Shown here: in pieces, positions 31,766 to 41,148 of the stretch
Layout: each line of letters starts with the position of its first letter
How positions within the stretch are numbered: the stretch's first letter is position 1
NCBI GenBank assembly: GCA_038562555.1
Contig: JBCFBK010000005.1
Span: forward strand, 62,001-126,000
Direction: 5' to 3'
Source: JBCFBK01 sp038562555
Lineage (GTDB): Bacteria; Bacteroidota; Bacteroidia; Bacteroidales; Prolixibacteraceae
DNA length: 64,000 nucleotides
The notes under the pieces: generated by a model
What the model saw: only the letters and a program-made list of their open reading frames with translations
The model's database searches: none
What the model was told of the DNA's origin: nothing
Position numbers and translations under genes: made by a program

Positions 31766-32206
31766 TCAGGTATTTTCTTTCCAGCGCTGTGTCTCATTAT
31801 CGAGCAGCTCAAGTCCCCACACCGGGAGTTCAGCCTTAATGCGCTCCACGGTTTCGTTACAGGCATCGATGGCCGCCCGTCGTTGCGGCGCCGAGGTGAA
31901 AACAAAAAGGCAGATTTCACCGACGCCGACTTTGCCCAGACTATGCCAGATATGCATGCAGGTCAACGCATATTTTGCAAACACAGCTTCCCTGATGTCA
32001 AAAGCCGTTTCAAGGGCCATCTCCGAAAAGGCGCTGTACTCGATCGCGGTCACAACACCTTCCGGTTTCACATCGGCCCTTACCTGTCCCAGGAAAATAG
32101 CGTGAGCCCCAATCCCGGTTTTCGTGGCATGCGCCCGGATGGAATCGCTGATGCGACTTACCGGCACCGGGCCATCCACAAAGATATTTTTGATTTTCCG
32201 TTCCAT
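31766..32206 (-). CDS. moaE: Molybdopterin synthase catalytic subunit
   Basis: A 146-residue subunit that transfers sulfur from thiocarboxylated MoaD to cPMP to make molybdopterin. Signatures are GAHAIFLGQVRADVK, IEYSAFSEMALETAFDIREA and HSLGKVGVGEICLFVFTSAP, with RRAAIDACNETVERIKAELP following. The active-site Lys falls in the C-terminal region (RWKENT). Its ATG overlaps the moeB stop by one base. Confidence 0.93.
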   Translation of the reverse strand: MERKIKNIFVDGPVPVSRISDSIRAHATKTGIGAHAIFLGQVRADVKPEGVVTAIEYSAFSEMALETAFDIREAVFAKYALTCMHIWHSLGKVGVGEICLFVFTSAPQRRAAIDACNETVERIKAELPVWGLELLDNETQRWKENT

Positions 32207-33294
32207 TAATACCTTGTTATGACTGGTGATGTAGGATGAGTGATGCCTCCCTCAACTGAGTAAATACCGGCCTTTTTCCATATTTTACGCAGTTCGCCGG
32301 CTATCAGCTGACTTCGTAAACCATGCTGGCAAAACAGGAAAACGGTTTCCTTCTGCATCAGGACGTCCTTTTGTCTGAGCAACTGCGGGATAGGTATTTC
32401 CAGGCACCTGCTGTCATGCCAGCGTGGCATTTCTTCCGGTTCGCGGATGTCTACAAACACGGCCGTTGCGTGTTGAGCTGTCTGAATGGCAGCTTTCCAT
32501 CCGACGTTGAGTGTGGCAGCACAGGCCATTTCGTAATTGGTTTCCTGAAAATCCTTTAGGGTGACCGGCTGCTTAAGTCGGTTTCCCGCCTGAGGGCTGA
32601 GCGCGGTTTCGTAAACCGAATGATCCTTCAGGTTGTAAAAAAGGACCCGATTGATCAGGCATTTCCCGATGCCTGTGATCCATTTGATGGCCTCGGCGGC
32701 CTGCATAGTCCCGATGACGCCCGGCAATACCCCCAGAACCCCTGATTCCGCACAGTTTGGAACTTCGCCTGAAACCGGGATTTCCGGATACAAATCCCGG
32801 TAATTGGCGCTTCCGTCCTGGACATTAAACAGGGCAAGCTGCCCTTCAAACTTGTACACGGCACCGTAGACCAGCGGCTTATGGAACAAGGCTGTCGCAT
32901 CGTTAATCATATAACGGGCGACAAAGTTATCGGTGCCGTCAATTACCAGGTCATATTCCGGGAGCAGTGCCGGCAGGTTTTCAACGGTAAGCGGGTGGTC
33001 ATAAGCAATGACCCTTACATCGGGATAACGCTCGTTGATGAAACGGGCGGCCGCTGATGCTTTGAACCGGCCGATGTCATCCTGCCCATAAAGGATTTGC
33101 CGGTTGAGGTTCGATATGCTCACACGGTCGCCATCGGCTATGCCGATGGCGCCTGCGCCTGCGGCAGCAAGATAAAGGATCGCCGGACAACCCAGTCCCC
33201 CTGCTCCTGCAACCAATATCCTGGCTGACCGCAATTTTTGTTGTCCTGCTGCACCTAATTCAGCCAGGCTGATTTGTCGTTCAAAACGTTCCAT
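32206..33294 (-). CDS. moeB: MoeB/ThiF-type adenylyltransferase with C-terminal rhodanese domain
   Basis: A 362-residue E1-like enzyme that adenylates the MoaD C-terminus, with a fused sulfurtransferase. The N-terminal half has the nucleotide loop VAGAGGLGCPAILYLAAAGA, then DGDRVSISNLNRQILY, DGTDNFVARYMIND, and the Cys in PNCAESGVLGVLPGVIG. The usual zinc CxxC is replaced (NYRDLYPE). The rhodanese domain (about 265-355) carries VFLFCQHGLRSQL with the active Cys. Fusion implies adenylation and sulfuration of MoaD by one protein. Confidence 0.9.
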   Translation of the reverse strand: MERFERQISLAELGAAGQQKLRSARILVAGAGGLGCPAILYLAAAGAGAIGIADGDRVSISNLNRQILYGQDDIGRFKASAAARFINERYPDVRVIAYDHPLTVENLPALLPEYDLVIDGTDNFVARYMINDATALFHKPLVYGAVYKFEGQLALFNVQDGSANYRDLYPEIPVSGEVPNCAESGVLGVLPGVIGTMQAAEAIKWITGIGKCLINRVLFYNLKDHSVYETALSPQAGNRLKQPVTLKDFQETNYEMACAATLNVGWKAAIQTAQHATAVFVDIREPEEMPRWHDSRCLEIPIPQLLRQKDVLMQKETVFLFCQHGLRSQLIAGELRKIWKKAGIYSVEGGITHPTSPVITRY

Positions 33295-33306
33295 TTGCTG
33301 TTTTTT

Positions 33307-33537
33307 TTATCCGCCCGAAAACGGAGGTAATAAAGCCACTTCATCATCTTGCATAAGGCGCGTATTGTCATGGATGATTTTCCTGTTGACCGAAAGAACA
33401 TATTTCAGCCCCTTCAATTGCGGATAGCTGCTGTGCAGCCAGGCTGCCAGTTGATCCGTATCGCCGTCAAAAGAAAGCTCCAGCGTGCTGCAGCCGGCTT
33501 TCTCCGCCACCATTCCGAACATCTTTATTGTGATCAT
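33307..33537 (-). CDS. moaD: Molybdopterin synthase sulfur-carrier subunit
   Basis: A 76-residue ubiquitin-fold protein (ITIKMFGMVAEKAGCSTLEL) ending VALLPPFSGG. The C-terminal Gly-Gly is the site of adenylation by MoeB and thiocarboxylation. It lies 12 bp before moeB and 10 bp after the TauE-like gene. Confidence 0.93.
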   Translation of the reverse strand: MITIKMFGMVAEKAGCSTLELSFDGDTDQLAAWLHSSYPQLKGLKYVLSVNRKIIHDNTRLMQDDEVALLPPFSGG

Positions 33538-33547
33538 GACTTCCTGT

Positions 33548-34288
33548 TTAACTCAATAACAGTTTAAACGACGCAAAGATGAGTACCACCGTTAAAATAT
33601 AGCGGAGCGTTTTTACCGGAAAGCGAAAGGCGCCGAACCAGGCACCCAGCATTCCGGCCAGGATCGTCCCCGGCATCAGTAACCAGATTTCCCTGCTGAT
33701 GGCTGTTTCGAACGGATTAGCGCCCATCAGGCCGGCTGCCGAATTCAGGAAGATAAAGAGTGCACTCAGGGCTGCTGTCTCGCGGATGTTGGCCCAACCC
33801 GCCATTAAAATAACCGGCGACAGGATAATGCCCCCGCCGATCCCAATCAAACCCGACATAAACCCGATTGTCATGCCCAATAAAGGGGCCATCCAGCTTT
33901 TTCGCCCAAGGGTTATTTCGGTTGCCATCGGGAACAGGTTGAGAAACCGCAATACCGGGAAGATTAAGAGTACCCCCAGTGCTTTTTTATAGATGCCGGC
34001 ATCCAGGGTCAGGGTGCCGCCCAAAAAAGCAGCCGGTATCGAAAACAGGACCAGGGGCCAGAAGAGTTCATGCCGGAACCGGCATGTTTTCCGGTATGAA
34101 AGAAAAGCAAAGCCGGCCACCACCATATTCAGGATCAGGGCAGCCGGACGGATTTGGGCTGGGGCAAAACCAAACAGGGCGAGCAGCATCAGGTAACTGC
34201 TGGCGCCACCATGTCCCACCGACGCGTAAAGAAACGCGGCCAGCGGCAGCAGAAGAAAAAGAAGGACCCAATGAGTTTCGGAGGCCAT
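33548..34288 (-). CDS. TauE/SafE-family anion permease
   Basis: A 246-residue membrane protein with about eight helices and the paired TauE signatures SVGHGGASSYLMLLALFGF near the N-terminus and MSGLIGIGGGIILSPVILMA in the second half. The family includes sulfite, sulfoacetate and related anion exporters. Its place between moaD and moeA suggests transport linked to the molybdenum enzyme or its cofactor; nothing in the sequence fixes the substrate. Confidence 0.85.
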   Translation of the reverse strand: MASETHWVLLFLLLPLAAFLYASVGHGGASSYLMLLALFGFAPAQIRPAALILNMVVAGFAFLSYRKTCRFRHELFWPLVLFSIPAAFLGGTLTLDAGIYKKALGVLLIFPVLRFLNLFPMATEITLGRKSWMAPLLGMTIGFMSGLIGIGGGIILSPVILMAGWANIRETAALSALFIFLNSAAGLMGANPFETAISREIWLLMPGTILAGMLGAWFGAFRFPVKTLRYILTVVLIFASFKLLLS

Positions 34289-34294
34289 TTTCTG

Positions 34295-35470
34295 CTATAA
34301 TAAAAAAACGTTCACCGGGGTTTCGGCAGCAATAAAACCGGTTTCTTCAGCGAGTTCAACCAGGCAATCGGCTTGCGCAAAGGCAGCCAGGTTAAACGAT
34401 TGCTGTCCGCTGAGCAGACTGACCTGACCATTTTCCCTGATGGCCTTCATGAAAAAGGTAAGCCCTTCTTTCTTGGGACAATCGGCTGTCAGCGGAAGGA
34501 TCAGATCGGGCAGCCACACCCGGTCATGTCCCATCATAAATTTCAGGCAGGGTTTCACAAACTGGTTGAAGCAAGTCAGCACCGATGCCGGATTTCCTGG
34601 CAGGGCAAAGACCCATTTTTCTCCCGATTTGCCGGCATACATGGGTTTCCCCGGCCGCTGCCTGACCTGATAAAAAAGCTCGTTTACGCCCAAAAGCGCC
34701 AGGCTTGTTTTGACAAAATCGTAATCACCGACCGAAATACCGCCGCTGATGATGACCACGTCGCTCCGGTCCAGTTCCTTTTCAATGAGCTGTCTGAGCT
34801 GAGCTTCATCGTCGCGCGCCCGGCCGGTATGGCAGGTCGAAATGCCCAACACAGACAATGCGGCCTGCAGCATCGGGCCATTGCTGTTGTAAATCGCGCC
34901 GGGTTCGAGGGGACTTCCGGCCTCACGCAGCTCGCTGCCGGTGACGATGACCGATACCACCGGCGGTGCGTAAACCGGCACGCCGGCCAGGCCTATGGAG
35001 CTGAGCAGGCCCACGCCGCCGGGCGTAAGCACGGTCCCGGCTTTCATGACAAGCCCTCCCGCCTTGACCTGGCTCCCGGTATACCTGACATTGGCTGCCT
35101 TTTCAATCCGGTTTGAAAGCAGGAAAACGGTATTGCCGTTTCGCTCGGCCAGTTCCTGCGGAATAACGGTATCGGCACCCGGCGGCATTGGCGAACCGGT
35201 GTAAATACGGGCTGCTTCGCCTTCTTTCACGGGATATGCGGATGACGAACCTGCCGGAATTTCGGTGACAACATCCCAACGGTCGCGGCTGCCGTCAAAG
35301 GCAACGGCATACCCGTCCATGGCCGAGTTATCGAATGCCGGCACATCGATCGGCGAGCGGATGTCGCTGCAAACAACCAGGCCGGCTGCTTCGGACACAG
35401 TCCGACTGGTTTGCCCGCTCCTTCTGAGCTCACCGGTTAATCGTTCACGCGCTTCAGGAACTGAGATCAT
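34295..35470 (-). CDS. moeA: Molybdopterin molybdenumtransferase
   Basis: A 391-residue enzyme inserting molybdate into adenylated molybdopterin. Motifs are SPIDVPAFDNSAMDGYAVAF, AARIYTGSPMPPGADTVIPQ, VVIISGGISVGDYDFVKTSL and WVFALPGNPASVLTCFNQFV. Its stop is 6 bp before the TauE-like gene and its start 3 bp after moaA. Confidence 0.94.
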   Translation of the reverse strand: MISVPEARERLTGELRRSGQTSRTVSEAAGLVVCSDIRSPIDVPAFDNSAMDGYAVAFDGSRDRWDVVTEIPAGSSSAYPVKEGEAARIYTGSPMPPGADTVIPQELAERNGNTVFLLSNRIEKAANVRYTGSQVKAGGLVMKAGTVLTPGGVGLLSSIGLAGVPVYAPPVVSVIVTGSELREAGSPLEPGAIYNSNGPMLQAALSVLGISTCHTGRARDDEAQLRQLIEKELDRSDVVIISGGISVGDYDFVKTSLALLGVNELFYQVRQRPGKPMYAGKSGEKWVFALPGNPASVLTCFNQFVKPCLKFMMGHDRVWLPDLILPLTADCPKKEGLTFFMKAIRENGQVSLLSGQQSFNLAAFAQADCLVELAEETGFIAAETPVNVFLL

Positions 35471-35473
35471 CTG

Positions 35474-36454
35474 TCATCCTCCTATCCGGATCATACTCCG
35501 GTTTTTTATTGCAGCGGGATCAACCAGCCGGTAATCGTTCATCATTTGCCCTCCCAGCGCCTTGTGCTTTTTTATGACCGATTCGCGGATCAAAGGCGCT
35601 ATCGGTTCTCCGGCACGGTACGCTTTCAGAATATCTGTTTCTTCGCGGCCAAACAGGCAGTTCTTCATTTTACCGTCGGCGGTGAGCCTCATCCGGTTAC
35701 AGTCGCCGCAAAACTGGTCGCTCATGGTCGTGATGAAAGCGATCGTCCCCTGGTAGCCGGGTACCAGGTATTTCTTTGCTGTGGCATGCGGTTCATCGGT
35801 CAGCTTGACCAGATCATAATCATTTTCGACCAGGGCAAGCAGTTGCTGCGCCGTCACCACCTGGTCGGCTTGCCACCGGTTTCCGGCGAAAGGCATGAAT
35901 TCAATGAACCGGACATGCAGCGGCCGGTTACGGGTCAGCTCAATGAAACCGGCGATCTCTTTTTCGATCACCCCGGCAATGGCCACCGTATTGATCTTCA
36001 CCCGGATGTGATTGTCGAGCAGCAGCAGGATATTTTCCCATACCTGCTCAAAATTATCGCGCCGGGTAATGGAGGCAAACACGTCCGGATTGAGTGAATC
36101 CAGACTCACGTTTACCGACCGGACACCGGCCTCTTTTAAAAGTCCGATCAGCGGGCGGATCCGCGATCCGTTGGTGGTGAGTGTCAGTTCCACCGGCAAT
36201 GCTCCCAGCCGCCGGATGATTTCATCTATATCAGTTCTGACAAGGGGTTCTCCGCCTGTAAGCCGTATTTTTGTGACTCCGAGTCCCACAAAAATCCCGG
36301 CAATGTCTTCGATCTCCTGCGGTTGCATCAATTTCGGGTTGGGCAATACCTGGATCTGTTCATCGGGCATGCAGTAACTGCACCTGAAATTACAGTCGTC
36401 GGTGACCGAAATGCGTAAATAATCGTGGGTCCGGTTGAAGCGGTCGACAAGCAT
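35474..36454 (-). CDS. moaA: GTP 3',8-cyclase
   Basis: A 326-residue radical SAM enzyme starting molybdopterin synthesis from GTP. The N-terminal cluster motif is CNFRCSYCMPDE. The SAM region KIRLTGGEPLVRTDIDEII is present, and the C-terminal second [4Fe-4S] site is FCGDCNRMRLTADGKMKNCL. The C-terminal Gly-Gly activator tail is present (MIRIGG). Confidence 0.95.
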   Translation of the reverse strand: MLVDRFNRTHDYLRISVTDDCNFRCSYCMPDEQIQVLPNPKLMQPQEIEDIAGIFVGLGVTKIRLTGGEPLVRTDIDEIIRRLGALPVELTLTTNGSRIRPLIGLLKEAGVRSVNVSLDSLNPDVFASITRRDNFEQVWENILLLLDNHIRVKINTVAIAGVIEKEIAGFIELTRNRPLHVRFIEFMPFAGNRWQADQVVTAQQLLALVENDYDLVKLTDEPHATAKKYLVPGYQGTIAFITTMSDQFCGDCNRMRLTADGKMKNCLFGREETDILKAYRAGEPIAPLIRESVIKKHKALGGQMMNDYRLVDPAAIKNRSMIRIGG

Positions 36455-36463
36455 AGGCGAATT

Positions 36464-36718
36464 TTATTTTTTACTTTCACTTTTTAAGGGATCCGGCAAA
36501 AAGCGCAGGATCCAAAAAGAAAACAGGGCCAGTACAGCCGAACCGGCAAAGGTGGCCACGGCAAAAAACAGGTTATCCTGAAGGGCATTGTTCAGGGCTC
36601 CGAAAAGCAGCCAGATCTGCACACTGATATTGATGATCAGCATGAAGATGATCCCGGCCATGATGATATTGGTCTTTGCGGGGTCGGCCTGGTTTTGAGA
36701 AAATCTGAAATCGGACAT
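36464..36718 (-). CDS. Small two-helix membrane protein between the Rieske gene and moaA
   Basis: An 84-residue protein with two hydrophobic helices (IIMAGIIFMLIINISVQIWL and LFFAVATFAGSAVLALFSFW) and short charged ends. It starts 10 bp after the Rieske stop. It has no cysteines or clear heme ligands. It may be a structural membrane subunit of the molybdenum oxidoreductase complex; I do not recognise the family with certainty. Confidence 0.6.
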   Translation of the reverse strand: MSDFRFSQNQADPAKTNIIMAGIIFMLIINISVQIWLLFGALNNALQDNLFFAVATFAGSAVLALFSFWILRFLPDPLKSESKK

Positions 36719-36728
36719 AATTGTTTAA

Positions 36729-37229
36729 TTAACTGTTTTTAAAGGATCTGACGAAGATCTTCCCTTCTTTTCGCACTACTTCCAGTTGAGGCAGCGGCCT
36801 TGGCGGAGGACCTTCAATGACGTCTCCCGTACGGGAGTTGAAAAAACCTTTATGGCAGGGACACTCGATCCGGTCGTTTTCGGCGGCATAATGGACGGCG
36901 CACGACAAATGCGTACATTTTTGCTCAAAAGCCCGCCATTCCCCGTCGGCTAAATGAATCAACAGATAAGGAATAGTTTTGTTGCCGCCCAGTTCGAACT
37001 GGAGCATGCTGCCGGATGGTACTTCCGATTCGTCGCAGATAAAGTGTTCGCCTTCGGGTTCCCCTTCCGGGAAGGCCAGCGCTTTGACGACTATGGCACC
37101 GCTGGCCACGGCCAGGGCACCCGAAAAAAGACTCAGGAATTTGGCGAATTCACGACGGGAAACGTGAATGGCTTCCTTGTCGCGGATCGGAAAGTCACTC
37201 CGCCAGTTGGGTATTTTGTTGCTGGTCAT
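36729..37229 (-). CDS. Rieske [2Fe-2S] protein with Tat signal
   Basis: A 166-residue electron-transfer subunit. The N-terminus has a twin-arginine motif (SRREFAKFLSLF) and a hydrophobic stretch, so it is exported folded and anchored. The Rieske site is CTHLSCAVHYAAENDRIECP followed by CHKGFFNSRTGDV, giving the full Cys-His/Cys-His ligand set. It sits between the ferredoxin subunit and a small membrane protein of the Mo-enzyme cluster, so it probably relays electrons to or from the catalytic subunit. Confidence 0.9.
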   Translation of the reverse strand: MTSNKIPNWRSDFPIRDKEAIHVSRREFAKFLSLFSGALAVASGAIVVKALAFPEGEPEGEHFICDESEVPSGSMLQFELGGNKTIPYLLIHLADGEWRAFEQKCTHLSCAVHYAAENDRIECPCHKGFFNSRTGDVIEGPPPRPLPQLEVVRKEGKIFVRSFKNS

Positions 37230-37235
37230 AGCTTA

Positions 37236-37802
37236 TTAAGTTACTTTTAATACTGAGCTTCCTTTTGGCATCATCAGGTTCACCTTCGTTTTTACATGTT
37301 CCTTTCCGAAGATGAAATGATTGACCGGTACGCTGTTGGGGCGCTTCTCCAGGATCTCTTCACGGGTGCCGAAATACAGTGCCTGGCTCGGGCAAACCGT
37401 TGCGCACATGGGTTTTTTACCCACGCTCGTGCGGTCGTAGCACATGTTGCATTTCATCATGAGCTCGGCCTTTTCAATTTTCTTCGGCACCCCGAACGGG
37501 CAGGCCAGCACACAGTTGGAACACCCGATGCAATGCGATGTCTTGGCCGAATGCACAATGCCTTTCCAGTCGACCGAAATGGCATCGGCAGGACAGACGT
37601 TGGCACAGGCAGGTTCTTCACAGTGCATACACACCTGGACGGTGGTCATCACCGACACCGGGCGTTCCACGTAGTGGATGTGGATCATGCTTTCCTGGCC
37701 GTTCGTTTCGCATTCGGCACAGGCCATTTCGCATGCATGGCATCCGATACAGCGCTGCATATCGATAAAAAATTCCATTTTCTCCTCATTCTTCTCCGCC
37801 AT
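37236..37802 (-). CDS. Four-cluster ferredoxin subunit (DmsB/HybA type)
   Basis: A 188-residue iron-sulfur protein with four [4Fe-4S] motifs: CIGCHACEMACAEC, CMHCEEPACANVCP, CIGCSNCVLACPFG and CNMCYDRTSVGKKPMCATVC. There is no signal peptide; ATG 37802 (MAEKNEEKMEFFIDM) is used rather than the long upstream extension inside the previous gene. It starts 11 bp after the catalytic-subunit stop and would link the molybdenum site to the Rieske or membrane subunits. Confidence 0.9.
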   Translation of the reverse strand: MAEKNEEKMEFFIDMQRCIGCHACEMACAECETNGQESMIHIHYVERPVSVMTTVQVCMHCEEPACANVCPADAISVDWKGIVHSAKTSHCIGCSNCVLACPFGVPKKIEKAELMMKCNMCYDRTSVGKKPMCATVCPSQALYFGTREEILEKRPNSVPVNHFIFGKEHVKTKVNLMMPKGSSVLKVT

Positions 37803-37813
37803 AATTCTCTCTT

Positions 37814-40030
37814 TTAGAAACTTTGGTAAGCAGTATTGCTTAGTTTTTCGGGAGCTTTTTCTCCCGTTGGTACGAGCCGGCAGGCACAGACTTTGAATTC
37901 GGGGATTTTTGAAACCGGGTCGAGCGCGCCGATCGTCAGTTGGTTTGCCGATTGCTTTCCTCCCCAATGATATGGGATGAACACCGTATCGGGACGAATG
38001 GTTTCCACCACCTGGGCCGGGAATTCAGCTTCGCCACGCCGGGTAATCACCCGGATCAGGTCACGGTTCCGGATACCATATTTGGCCGCCAGTTCGGGGT
38101 GAATTTCCAGCAGCGGCTCCGGATACTGGTCAACCAGCTTTCCGATCCGACGGGTTTGGGAGCCGCTGAGGTATTGCGATACCACCCGGCCCGTGGTCAG
38201 GATGACCGGATAGGCTTCGTCGGGCGGTTCGGCCGACGGGCGAAAGGGAGCCGGGTTAAAATGTGCTTTTCCGTCGGGCGTTTTAAACTGACGGTCCTCC
38301 CACAGCCGCGGCGTCCCCGGATGATCGTCCGAAGGACAGGGCCAGAAGATCCCCATATTCCGGTCGATCTTTTGGTAGGTAATCCCGTAATAATCGGCCG
38401 TGCCGCCTTTTGACGCGAGCCGCAGTTCATCGAAGGCATCTTCGCTGCTGCCATAGTTGAATTTATCGCCCACCCCCAGACGGCGCGCCAGCTCCATCAG
38501 GATATCACTGTCGCGGCGGGCCTGCCCGGGTGGCGTGATGGCCGCGCGGATCCGGACCACACGGCCCTCGGCGGTAGTCACGGTTCCTTCATCTTCTTCG
38601 TGCAGCGACCCGGCCAGAATGATATCGGCATGACGGGCTGTTTCACTCAGGAAAAAATCGATGGCAACAAAGAACTCCAGTTTTTCGAGGGCTTCCCGTA
38701 CAAAATTATTATCAGGCAACGACACCAGCGGATTAAAGCAAATGGTTATCAGGCCTTTTATCTCTCCCCGGTGTATGGCCCCGATCATTTCGAAAGCCGA
38801 TAAACCCTTGCCGGGCATTTCTTTTTCGTCGATCCCCCACACGCCGGCAATGTACTTTCGGTGCTCCGGATTGGTAATATCACGGTTGCCTGGCAACTGG
38901 TCGCATTTATGTCCGTGTTCCCGGCCGCCCTGTCCGTTCCCCTGTCCGGTTATGGTGCCATAGCCGCAGTAGGGCTTTCCGATTCGTCCGGTGGCCAGAA
39001 CCAGGTTGATACAACTGATCACATTATCGACGCCTTTGGTATGATGCTCAATGCCGCGGGCATGAAGCAAAAAGCTGGTTTCGGCCTTGCCCCAAAGTGT
39101 GGCGGCTTCCATGATGCGGCCGGCGGGTACGCCGGTTATTTTTTCGGCCCACTCCAGGTTATAGTCCTTTACGGCGTCAATGGTTTCTTCAAAGCCACTG
39201 GTATGGCTGGCAATGAAATCATGATCGAGCCAGTCATGGTCAACCAGTATTTTCAGCATGGCGCCAAAAAGCGCCGAATCGGTTCCCGGGCGTACCGGTA
39301 AAAAAAGGTCGGCCGTCCGCGCAATGGGCGTGACCCTCGGATCAACAACAATGAGCTTGGCGCCGTGGTCGCGCGCTTCCCAGATATAATGGATCAGAGT
39401 GGGGAAGGTCTCACTGACATTCGATCCCGCAATCAGGATGACCCGGGCATGTTTCAGATCCTCCCAACTGTTTGATGAACGGTCAAGTCCGAACGCCTTC
39501 TTGTTGCCGGCACCCGCACTGACCATGCATAGCCGGCCGTTATAATCGAGATTGGCCGTCTTTAAGGCCACGCGGGCGAATTTCCCGATCATATAGCTCT
39601 TTTCATTGGTCAGCGACACACCCGATAACATACCGACGGCGTCATTCCCGTATTGCTGCCGGATGCGACCGATCTCATTCACAGTATGCTCCATGGCCTG
39701 ATCCCACGTGACCGGCTCAAATCCTTTTCCTTGCACCCGCTGAAGCGGCTGCATCAGCCGGTCGGGATGGTTGTTTTGCAGGTAGCGTTCAACGCCCTTG
39801 GGACAAAGCCGGCCCTCATTAAAGGGAAACTCCATCCAGGGCTCAAATCCCACGATCCGGTTATCCTTCACTTTTAACTGAATGCCGCACTGCATGCCGC
39901 AAAAACAACAATGCGTTTTCACCAGTTTGTCGGGCTCATGCGCCCCGGGGAAACCTTCTTTTGGCGTATAGTTTTTATGGGGGCCAAACTGTTTTATAAT
40001 TTCTTCCGGTAGAACAGGTAATCTTGCCAT
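37814..40030 (-). CDS. Molybdopterin (bis-MGD) oxidoreductase, nitrate-reductase/formate-dehydrogenase-like
   Basis: A 738-residue catalytic subunit. The N-terminal [4Fe-4S] motif is THCCFCGMQCGIQL with the fourth Cys in GRLCPKG. The Mo-ligand position is Cys (DYNGRLCMVSAGAGNKKAFG), as in NapA, NasA and formate dehydrogenases. The block TGQGNGQGGREHGHKCDQLP and the C-terminal TTGRVVSQYLSGSQTRR favour the assimilatory nitrate-reductase (NasA/NarB) clade, but formate dehydrogenase is not excluded. No Tat signal is seen, so it should be cytoplasmic. ATG 40030 is used over an upstream GTG. Confidence 0.8.
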   Translation of the reverse strand: MARLPVLPEEIIKQFGPHKNYTPKEGFPGAHEPDKLVKTHCCFCGMQCGIQLKVKDNRIVGFEPWMEFPFNEGRLCPKGVERYLQNNHPDRLMQPLQRVQGKGFEPVTWDQAMEHTVNEIGRIRQQYGNDAVGMLSGVSLTNEKSYMIGKFARVALKTANLDYNGRLCMVSAGAGNKKAFGLDRSSNSWEDLKHARVILIAGSNVSETFPTLIHYIWEARDHGAKLIVVDPRVTPIARTADLFLPVRPGTDSALFGAMLKILVDHDWLDHDFIASHTSGFEETIDAVKDYNLEWAEKITGVPAGRIMEAATLWGKAETSFLLHARGIEHHTKGVDNVISCINLVLATGRIGKPYCGYGTITGQGNGQGGREHGHKCDQLPGNRDITNPEHRKYIAGVWGIDEKEMPGKGLSAFEMIGAIHRGEIKGLITICFNPLVSLPDNNFVREALEKLEFFVAIDFFLSETARHADIILAGSLHEEDEGTVTTAEGRVVRIRAAITPPGQARRDSDILMELARRLGVGDKFNYGSSEDAFDELRLASKGGTADYYGITYQKIDRNMGIFWPCPSDDHPGTPRLWEDRQFKTPDGKAHFNPAPFRPSAEPPDEAYPVILTTGRVVSQYLSGSQTRRIGKLVDQYPEPLLEIHPELAAKYGIRNRDLIRVITRRGEAEFPAQVVETIRPDTVFIPYHWGGKQSANQLTIGALDPVSKIPEFKVCACRLVPTGEKAPEKLSNTAYQSF

Positions 40031-40074
40031 CTTTTCGATCACTTATCAGTTATTAAATACCCGCAGAACCCTTT

Positions 40075-41136
40075 TCATCCAAAAAAACCTCCGGATTGTT
40101 CGCGTGCCTTATAGTGTGCCCGGGCAAAGGCCGAACGCTTGCCTTCGGGACTTAAATCCAGATGGCTGCTGCCATCATCACGAGTGAAGTCAAAACCCAG
40201 TTCACGGGTAACCTTTTTTAAATCATCGACCTGCGTCTTTGGCGCAAAAGCTTCTCCGGTATGCGGACAAACGGCCATCCCCCTCCGTTCTCCTTCCGAA
40301 CGGTAAAGAATTGCCCCCAGTTGAGCCAGACGTTGAAAGATGTGAAAGAACTTGCCGAAAGGGAGCCAGATCAAAAACAGGATGACCGTCACTGCGTGGA
40401 TCACCGCCATGAACTGGTAAGTTTTTCCCTGTAAAAACGTATAATCGAACGAAATACCCAGGCCTGTTACCGATATCGCTATCAGCAGCAGCAGCGGGAT
40501 CCAGTCGAATTCGAACGTCTGCGTGGCAATGAGCCCGCCGTCTGTCATCCGCCGGCGGAGCATGATCACCGCTCCGAAGATCACCATAATGGCCGACCAC
40601 ACCAGACCGTGAAAAATCAGAAAGGCCACGACAGAACCCAGCTTGAAACTTCCGGCTTCGAAGCCGAATAAATGGGCATAATAAGTCGTGGTATCACCGG
40701 GCTTAAAATCAAAATGAATCCATCCGAAGGTTAAAGGGATCGTAATGGCGAAAGCCAGCATACAACCGAACGCCAGCAGAAAATGACCCCACCAGCGGGA
40801 TTTTCCGCGGGGATAAATAAACCGCTGAAAGAGGATGTTCGTGACGAAAAGCTTTAGTGAAAGGAACAGGTATTTGGGAAAATACCTGCTGAACAGAAAT
40901 TGCAGGCTGCGCTTCCAGTAAAGCTTTGTGGAAGGCCTTTGCAACCAGACGGTATACCGGTAGGTGATGCTGAAAACAGCAAAAACGGTTCCTGTCAGGT
41001 AAGTGATCAGGGCGGGATCAAAATTCTGAAGGTTGCGAGAACCTGTATAAACCAGCATAACCGTGACCAGAGCCACCAGCGTTGACCGGAGCAGAGCCTT
41101 TCTGTTTAAAGTATGTACCAAACGACGCATATCCAT
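40075..41136 (-). CDS. Polytopic membrane subunit of the Mo-enzyme cluster (quinol-oxidising cytochrome b-like)
   Basis: A 353-residue protein with about six hydrophobic segments (LLAFGCMLAFAITIPLTFG, VWSAIMVIFGAVIML, FMAVIHAVTVILFLIWLPFG) containing several membrane His that could bind heme. A soluble tail of about 90 residues has CPHTGEAFAPKTQ. NarI-like or heterodisulfide-reductase-E-like proteins have this layout. It lies between the anion channel and the catalytic subunit on the same strand, suggesting it connects the enzyme to the quinone pool. I do not recognise an exact family. Confidence 0.6.
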   Translation of the reverse strand: MDMRRLVHTLNRKALLRSTLVALVTVMLVYTGSRNLQNFDPALITYLTGTVFAVFSITYRYTVWLQRPSTKLYWKRSLQFLFSRYFPKYLFLSLKLFVTNILFQRFIYPRGKSRWWGHFLLAFGCMLAFAITIPLTFGWIHFDFKPGDTTTYYAHLFGFEAGSFKLGSVVAFLIFHGLVWSAIMVIFGAVIMLRRRMTDGGLIATQTFEFDWIPLLLLIAISVTGLGISFDYTFLQGKTYQFMAVIHAVTVILFLIWLPFGKFFHIFQRLAQLGAILYRSEGERRGMAVCPHTGEAFAPKTQVDDLKKVTRELGFDFTRDDGSSHLDLSPEGKRSAFARAHYKAREQSGGFFG

Positions 41137-41148
41137 AGTCTGCAGTGT

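Noticed and set aside
34373..35116. 247-codon open frame opposite moeA
   Set aside because: Antisense shadow of a clear MoeA gene; composition rich in Arg/His/Gly without domain signatures.
35546..36097. 183-codon open frame opposite moaA
   Set aside because: Shadow of the radical SAM gene moaA; no start signal or family resemblance.
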